Source of the DNA: Shewanella morhuae
Lineage (GTDB): Bacteria; Pseudomonadota; Gammaproteobacteria; Enterobacterales; Shewanellaceae
Assembly: GCF_900156405.1 (NCBI RefSeq)
Contig: NZ_FTNN01000008.1
Location: forward strand, 124,001-188,000
DNA: 64,000 bases
Direction of reading: 5' to 3'
Shown in pieces: positions 58,922-64,000 of this stretch. Each line of letters starts with the position of its first letter. The first letter of the stretch is position 1. A model generated the notes under the pieces. The model was not told the origin of the DNA. It made no database searches and saw only the letters and a list, made by a program, of their open reading frames with translations. The translations under genes were made by a program, and so were the position numbers.

Positions 58922-61189
58922 ATGCTGAACAAAGATCTGGAAGTCACCTTGAATCTGGCGTTTCAGCAAGCCAGAGACGCGCGTCACGAGTATATGACAG
59001 TGGAACATCTGTTATTAGCGCTGATCGATAATCCTGCTGCTCAAGAAGCGTTAACCGCTTGTGGCGCAAATCTAGATAAACTCAGAGATGAAGTGGCAAG
59101 CTTTATCCAACAAACAACGCCAATCATTGCCGATATTGACGATGACAAAGAAACTCAGCCAACGCTTGGGTTTCAGAGAGTGCTGCAACGTGCAGTATTC
59201 CATGTGCAGTCATCGGGCCGCAATGAAGTGAATGGTGCTAATGTTTTAGTCGCTATTTTTAGTGAACAAGAATCCCAAGCCGTATATTTATTACGCCGCT
59301 GTGATATCAGTCGCTTAGATGTGGTGAACTTTATTTCCCATGGTTTTGCGAAAAATGACGATGCTGAATCGCCACAAGATCAAGAACGTGTCGAAGAACA
59401 GGGCGAAAGCAGTGAAGAGCGCAGCATGTTGTCACAATTTGCGTCCAACTTAAACCAGCTGGCTAAACAAGGGGATATCGACCCTTTAATTGGTCGCGAT
59501 CAAGAAATTGAGCGCGCTATTCAAACCCTATGCCGTCGCCGTAAAAATAACCCGCTGTTAGTGGGTGAGGCTGGCGTAGGTAAAACTGCGATTGCTGAAG
59601 GCCTAGCGTATCGTATCGTTAATAAACAAGTGCCCGATGTAATGTTAGAAGCGACGGTCTATTCCTTAGATTTAGGCTCACTACTGGCAGGGACAAAATA
59701 TCGCGGTGATTTTGAAAAGCGCTTTAAGAACCTACTAAAAGAGTTAGCCGCCGATAAACATGCCATTTTGTTTATCGATGAAATTCACACCATTATCGGT
59801 GCGGGCGCAGCTTCTGGCGGGGTAATGGATGCCTCCAACCTGTTAAAGCCTTTATTATCTAGCGGTAATTTGCGCTGTATGGGCTCGACGACGTTCCAAG
59901 AATATCAAAGTATTTTTGAGAAAGACCGCGCGCTTGCCCGTCGTTTCCAAAAGGTGGATATCAATGAGCCTTCAGTGGAAGAAACCACGAAGATTTTGAT
60001 GGGGCTTAAGTCTAAATACGAAGAATATCATGGGGTTCGTTATACTCAAGCCGCTATCAGTAGCGCAGCGGTATTATCGGCGAAGCATATCAATGATAGG
60101 CATTTACCTGATAAAGCCATTGATGTAATTGATGAAGCGGGTGCGCGTATGGTGATGTTGCCGATAAGTAAGCGCAAAAAGACTATAGGCCAAGCTGAAA
60201 TTGAATCCATTGTGGCAAAAATGGCACGAATTCCTGAAAAATCGGTATCGGCTACGGATAAAGACTTACTGCGTAATCTTGAGCGTAATTTGAAGATGGT
60301 GGTCTTTGGACAAGATAAAGCCATTGAGAGTTTGAGTTCGGCGATTCGCTTATCGCGCAGTGGTTTAGGTACAGATAAAAAACCAGTAGGCAGTTTTTTG
60401 TTTGCTGGCCCAACTGGTGTGGGTAAAACTGAAGTCACAAATCAACTGGCTAACTGCCTAGGGATGAAACTGATACGCTTTGATATGTCTGAGTACATGG
60501 AAAGCCACACAGTGTCACGTTTGATTGGTGCGCCTCCAGGCTATGTAGGTTATGACCAAGGTGGATTACTAACAGACGCAGTGATTAAAAATCCGCATTG
60601 CGTTGTGTTACTAGACGAAATCGAAAAAGCCCACCCTAATGTCTATAACTTACTATTGCAGGTAATGGATCACGGTACATTGACCGATAATAACGGTCGT
60701 AAGGCGGACTTTAGAAACGTCACCTTAGTGATGACCACTAACGCGGGTGTACAAGAGACCATTCGTAAATCGATTGGTTTTTCTCAGCAAGATCATACCC
60801 AAGATGCATTAGCTGAAATTAATCGGGTATTTTCACCAGAATTTAGAAACCGTCTCGATTCTATCGTGTGGTTCAATCATTTGGATATGACGATTATCGC
60901 TAAAGTGGTTGATAAGTTTGTGGTGGAACTACAGGCTCAATTAGATGCTAAGCACGTTACTTTAGATGTCAGCGACGAAGCTAGGACCTTACTTGCCGAG
61001 AAAGGCTACGACAAGAACATGGGTGCGCGCCCTATGGCACGAGTCGTGACCGAATTGATCAAACGTCCATTGGCAGACGAGATCTTATTTGGTGCGTTAG
61101 AGTCTGGCGGTGTTGCACATGTGGATGTGAAAGAGGGCGAGATTGTTATTCGCACTGAACGCCTTGAAAAAACGACGACAAAAGCTTAG
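58922..61189 (+). CDS. clpA: ClpA, ATPase subunit of ClpAP protease
   Basis: AAA+ unfoldase that feeds ClpP. From the ATG at 58922 the protein has 755 residues (E. coli 758). N-domain (about 1-145), then D1 with Walker [16 protein letters not shown] and Walker [11 protein letters not shown], and D2 with [10 protein letters not shown] and [12 protein letters not shown]; the C-terminal IGF loop for ClpP docking is seen as KSIGFSQQ. A frame beginning at TTG 58910 would cross the GGGGGTG ribosome site, so ATG is chosen. Follows clpS. Confidence 0.97.
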   Translation: MLNKDLEVTLNLAFQQARDARHEYMTVEHLLLALIDNPAAQEALTACGANLDKLRDEVASFIQQTTPIIADIDDDKETQPTLGFQRVLQRAVFHVQSSGRNEVNGANVLVAIFSEQESQAVYLLRRCDISRLDVVNFISHGFAKNDDAESPQDQERVEEQGESSEERSMLSQFASNLNQLAKQGDIDPLIGRDQEIERAIQTLCRRRKNNPLLVGEAGVGKTAIAEGLAYRIVNKQVPDVMLEATVYSLDLGSLLAGTKYRGDFEKRFKNLLKELAADKHAILFIDEIHTIIGAGAASGGVMDASNLLKPLLSSGNLRCMGSTTFQEYQSIFEKDRALARRFQKVDINEPSVEETTKILMGLKSKYEEYHGVRYTQAAISSAAVLSAKHINDRHLPDKAIDVIDEAGARMVMLPISKRKKTIGQAEIESIVAKMARIPEKSVSATDKDLLRNLERNLKMVVFGQDKAIESLSSAIRLSRSGLGTDKKPVGSFLFAGPTGVGKTEVTNQLANCLGMKLIRFDMSEYMESHTVSRLIGAPPGYVGYDQGGLLTDAVIKNPHCVVLLDEIEKAHPNVYNLLLQVMDHGTLTDNNGRKADFRNVTLVMTTNAGVQETIRKSIGFSQQDHTQDALAEINRVFSPEFRNRLDSIVWFNHLDMTIIAKVVDKFVVELQAQLDAKHVTLDVSDEARTLLAEKGYDKNMGARPMARVVTELIKRPLADEILFGALESGGVAHVDVKEGEIVIRTERLEKTTTKA

Positions 61190-61219
61190 TAATTGATTAA
61201 TCATTATTTTTAGGCATAA

Positions 61220-61246
61220 AAATGGCTGCAATTGCAGCCATTTTTT
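61220..61246 (+). terminator. Intrinsic terminator of clpSA
   Basis: AAATGGCTGC/GCAGCCATTT stem with AATT loop followed by T6. Confidence 0.88.
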
Positions 61247-61260
61247 CATCTTTCGCAAAC

Positions 61261-61287
61261 AAAAAAACCCGGTCTTTCCGGGTTTTT
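61261..61287 (-). terminator. Intrinsic terminator of infA
   Basis: AAACCCGG/CCGGGTTT arms with a T-rich loop; a T7 tract follows on the minus strand. Confidence 0.87.
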
Positions 61288-61304
61288 AAATCTAAGAGGC
61301 TATA

Positions 61305-61529
<225 letters not shown>

Positions 61530-61604
61530 TTATCCCATTAGCCTTCGAATATAAAAAACGGGCGTATCATGCCCCAAATTCACCTTGCTGTAAAGGGGAA
61601 GTAC

Positions 61605-62315
61605 TTAGCAAACTTGGGAATACTCCCAGCCCTTAGGAGTCAGAATTTGATAAGGACGGTATAAACGCTTGTAAGACATCTTACGGTTTTCATCTATTTG
61701 ATATCCGAGATAAACAAATTCTTTGCCCATCAGTTTTGCCAGCCGACACTGAATTAAAATTAACAGTGCGCCAAGTGAGCGATGCTCTTCATTAGGGTCA
61801 AAATAGCTATAAATCGCCGACAGACTTTGGGGTAATGTATCCGTGACAGCCACTGCCAATAATTTATTACCTTCATAGACTTCGATAAACGTGGGCGGCA
61901 GCCAGTCGCAAAAGAGAAAGTGGTTATATTGATCTTCACTTGGCGGAAACATAGGGCCGTCAAAATGTCGCTCACGAATGTAATGTTCATACAGTGCGTA
62001 TTGCGCAGCAGTTTGCTCAGAGGTCACCCGCCATGTCAGATCTTGGTTTTTGGCTAAAGTCCGTTTTTGGCGCTTAGATGGCACAAATTCATACGCTGGC
62101 ACACGGATAGGCTGACACGCACTGCAATGTGGGCATCGAGGTTTATAAATGGAGCTGCCACTGCGGCGAAACCCCACCGCGAGTAAACGCTCAAATAAAA
62201 GTGGGTCGAGGGTCTCTTCTTGGATAACCAATAATTGCTCTTGTTGACCATCGAGGTAGCTGCAGGGAAATACTTGGCTGATACCAATAGCAATCGATGC
62301 TTTATTCGAGTTCAA
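61605..62315 (-). CDS. bpt: Aspartate/glutamate leucyltransferase Bpt
   Basis: Transfers Leu from tRNA to N-terminal Asp or Glu, producing an N-degron. 236 residues, with the Cys-rich [17 protein letters not shown] (about 57-73), [10 protein letters not shown], and the C-terminal [21 protein letters not shown] typical of this family. It begins at a TTG (62315) within the end of aat, with a GAGGT site five bases before, so overlaps aat by 14 bases and is translationally coupled. With aat, clpS and clpA it completes an N-end-rule set. Confidence 0.93.
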   Translation of the reverse strand: MNSNKASIAIGISQVFPCSYLDGQQEQLLVIQEETLDPLLFERLLAVGFRRSGSSIYKPRCPHCSACQPIRVPAYEFVPSKRQKRTLAKNQDLTWRVTSEQTAAQYALYEHYIRERHFDGPMFPPSEDQYNHFLFCDWLPPTFIEVYEGNKLLAVAVTDTLPQSLSAIYSYFDPNEEHRSLGALLILIQCRLAKLMGKEFVYLGYQIDENRKMSYKRLYRPYQILTPKGWEYSQVC

Positions 62316-63015
62316 GAATGACCTCTTTAGTGGTCCAAGTCATTGGGTTCACGGGGTTGTTTCTCAGTTCGCTCAGTAACGTTATAAAATCAATGCGTTT
62401 AATGGCTTTCGCCCCCAAACTTTCTAGGTGGGGATTCATGATTTGCGCATCTATTAGTTTAAACCCCATTTTAACTAAATGCTGTTGCAGTGCTGCAACA
62501 GCGGCTTTGGAAGCATTGGTTTTACGGTGAAACATCGATTCGCCGCAAAACACTTGGCCGATTGCTAAGCCGTAAAGTCCACCGATTAAACCTTCACCTT
62601 CCCAGACTTCAATGGAATGGGCGTGACCGGTGTTATGCAGCTCGCGATAGGCCATTTGAATTTCTTGAGAGATCCACGTTCCGTCCTGTTTTAGGCGGGG
62701 CTGAGCACATCCGGCCATCACATCGGTAAACGCTTGGTTGATTGTAATGCGCCAAGGTTGCTTTTTTAAATACTTGCGCAGACTGGTGCTGATGTGGATT
62801 TCATCGGGAATGAACACTGCGCGGGGATCGGGCGACCACCATAAAATGGGATCGTCTTCATTAAACCAAGGGAAAATACCGTTATAGTAAGCCGAGAGTA
62901 AACGTTCTGGACGCAAGTCACCGCCGATAGCCAATAAACCATTAGGATCAGTTAAGGCGAGTTCGGGTGAAGGAAAAGCTTCAAATTCGTGATTCAAAAA
63001 AGACAGAGACTTCAC
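62302..63015 (-). CDS. aat: Leucyl/phenylalanyl-tRNA--protein transferase
   Basis: Adds Leu or Phe to N-terminal Lys or Arg of proteins. 237 residues (E. coli 234). Shows the family core [69 protein letters not shown] and [15 protein letters not shown]. First gene of the aat-bpt pair; divergent from the glycine-zipper gene with 54 bases between starts. Confidence 0.96.
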   Translation of the reverse strand: MKSLSFLNHEFEAFPSPELALTDPNGLLAIGGDLRPERLLSAYYNGIFPWFNEDDPILWWSPDPRAVFIPDEIHISTSLRKYLKKQPWRITINQAFTDVMAGCAQPRLKQDGTWISQEIQMAYRELHNTGHAHSIEVWEGEGLIGGLYGLAIGQVFCGESMFHRKTNASKAAVAALQQHLVKMGFKLIDAQIMNPHLESLGAKAIKRIDFITLLSELRNNPVNPMTWTTKEVILELE

Positions 63016-63069
63016 AATTGAGTATGATTTAGTTATTGGCCTTATTACTACGTTAGCGGAAATTCAGAT

Positions 63070-63540
63070 ATGTGGAAACCTACTCTAGCAAGCTTTATGT
63101 TTATTTTTGCTTTTCTCATCAACCCCGCTATTGCGGGTTATGAGCGTAATCAAGCTGTACCTGTTGAGAAAGTGCTCTATGGCGATATTACTTCAGTGCG
63201 TAATATTACTGAACCCCAGTTAATTGAAGATCGCAATCAAGGTTGGAAAACCTTCGGTGGCGCGTTGGCGGGCGGAGTGATAGGCCATCAGTTTGGCGGT
63301 GGTTCAGGCCAAGATGTGGCAACCATTCTAGGCGCGTTAATTGGTGGTGGCATTGGTAATCGATATGGTAGCGGCACCACGACGCAATCGTTAAAGCTGG
63401 TTGAATTAATGATTAATCAAGAAGATGGTACGCAAGTTATGGTGATTCAAGATTACGACTCTGGCATGGTCTTTAATGCGGGTGACAGAGTGCGAGTGGT
63501 CTATCTGCAAAGTGGTGTGCGTGTCGACTTGGCCATGTAG
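63070..63540 (+). CDS. Glycine-zipper 2TM envelope protein
   Basis: A 156-residue exported protein. Sec signal peptide 1-22 (cleavage after NPAIA), followed by a periplasmic part. Residues about 62-98 are the glycine-zipper motif [20 protein letters not shown] then [12 protein letters not shown], expected to embed in the outer membrane as in SlyB/Pal-like 17-kDa antigen family members, though without a lipobox. A beta domain (105-156) closes it. Function unknown. Confidence 0.8.
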   Translation: MWKPTLASFMFIFAFLINPAIAGYERNQAVPVEKVLYGDITSVRNITEPQLIEDRNQGWKTFGGALAGGVIGHQFGGGSGQDVATILGALIGGGIGNRYGSGTTTQSLKLVELMINQEDGTQVMVIQDYDSGMVFNAGDRVRVVYLQSGVRVDLAM

Positions 63541-63599
63541 GCTCAATTATCATCCTTAGTAAAAAATTATTATCTTCAGTAAAAATAAGTGGTGCTGCA

Positions 63600-64000
63600 A
63601 TGACACGGATAGAACTAATCCAATATTTAGCTGATTTTTTACATGTGTCGGCTTTTAAAGATTACGCACCTAATGGGTTGCAAATAGAAGGCAAGGATGA
63701 AATTCGCACCATAGTCACAGGGGTGACGGCATGTCAGGCCTTGATAGATGAAGCGATTCGTTTAAATGCCGATGCGATTTTGGTCCATCATGGTTTTTTT
63801 TGGAAGAACGAGCCGGAAGTGATCACTGGGATGAAGCAACGCCGAATCAAAGCGCTGCTCAAGTATGACATCAACCTATTGGGTTACCATTTACCCTTAG
63901 ACGCTCATCCCATGCTGGGTAATAACGCGACGTTAGGCAGACAACTTGGGATCATCGATGCAGAAGCCATCGAAGAGGTGGCTCAGGGGCTGTTGTGGCG
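63600..64000 (+). CDS. Nif3-like dinuclear metal protein (YbgI family), 3' end missing
   Basis: Begins [19 protein letters not shown] at the ATG 63600 and remains open to the window end (133 codons seen). Residues [11 protein letters not shown] and [12 protein letters not shown] are the family motifs; the histidines bind the paired metal. E. coli YbgI is about 247 residues, so roughly half is missing. YbgI-like proteins form toroidal hexamers; some act as GTP cyclohydrolase-like enzymes, but the role is unclear. Confidence 0.9.
   Translation, partial: MTRIELIQYLADFLHVSAFKDYAPNGLQIEGKDEIRTIVTGVTACQALIDEAIRLNADAILVHHGFFWKNEPEVITGMKQRRIKALLKYDINLLGYHLPLDAHPMLGNNATLGRQLGIIDAEAIEEVAQGLLW

Overview
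The window is a chromosomal segment of a gammaproteobacterium, almost certainly a Shewanella or a very close relative. The evidence is the protein sequences themselves (PhoQ-type kinase, 741-residue monomeric isocitrate dehydrogenase, leucine dehydrogenase, DUF4826 and DUF1285 proteins), the moderate base composition, and gene blocks shared with Escherichia coli but rearranged. No rRNA, tRNA, insertion sequence, prophage, integrase or CRISPR array was seen. Both ends cut genes: sucA on the left and a Nif3-family gene on the right.

Layout. 1-6.2 kb: sucABCD (2-oxoglutarate dehydrogenase E1/E2 and succinyl-CoA synthetase), closed by a strong terminator. 6.5-11.2 kb: rnk, an acetyltransferase, fur (minus), cobB overlapping a small P-loop kinase gene, a small membrane protein and corA. 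11.5-16.3 kb: a 2OG-Fe(II) oxygenase, phoPQ (minus), a membrane protein and a dicarboxylate/amino-acid symporter. 16.5-20.1 kb: a 1213-residue Ig-like surface lipoprotein. 20.2-28.2 kb: astB, topA, a coiled-coil membrane protein, cysB, an orphan LuxR-type response regulator and an acyl-CoA thioesterase. 28.6-33.8 kb: a chitin-degradation pair, a multimodular GH18 chitinase and an AA10 lytic polysaccharide monooxygenase. 34-41.8 kb: aroH, ppsR, ppsA and the FAD/Fe-S dehydrogenase gene ydiJ, so PEP synthesis sits next to its use for aromatic amino acids. 41.9-44.9 kb: DUF1285 protein, MarR regulator, leucine dehydrogenase and DUF4826 protein.

45.2-49 kb holds the least understood part: a TPR-sulfotransferase facing an Asp/Asn beta-hydroxylase-like protein and a second sulfotransferase, the last two carrying the same small C-terminal SEC-C zinc motif. 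This looks like a protein- or small-molecule-modifying cluster of unknown target. Next, 49.4-55.4 kb on the minus strand is the conserved block rluE-nudJ-mnmA-hflD-purB-roxA, as in E. coli but without phoPQ (here at 12-14 kb). Diverging from rluE is icd, of the monomeric type. 58-63 kb is the N-degron block: cspD, clpS, clpA, infA, bpt and aat. A glycine-zipper envelope protein and a truncated Nif3-like gene end the window.

Regulatory sequence read directly: about twenty intrinsic terminators (several bidirectional between convergent genes), a near-consensus sigma-70 promoter before topA, an 18-bp HexR-like palindrome between ppsR and ppsA, and a 16-bp LiuR-like palindrome upstream of leucine dehydrogenase. 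Several starts differ from the longest open frame (corA, phoP, LPMO, leucine dehydrogenase, roxA, mnmA, clpA); reasons are given in each entry.
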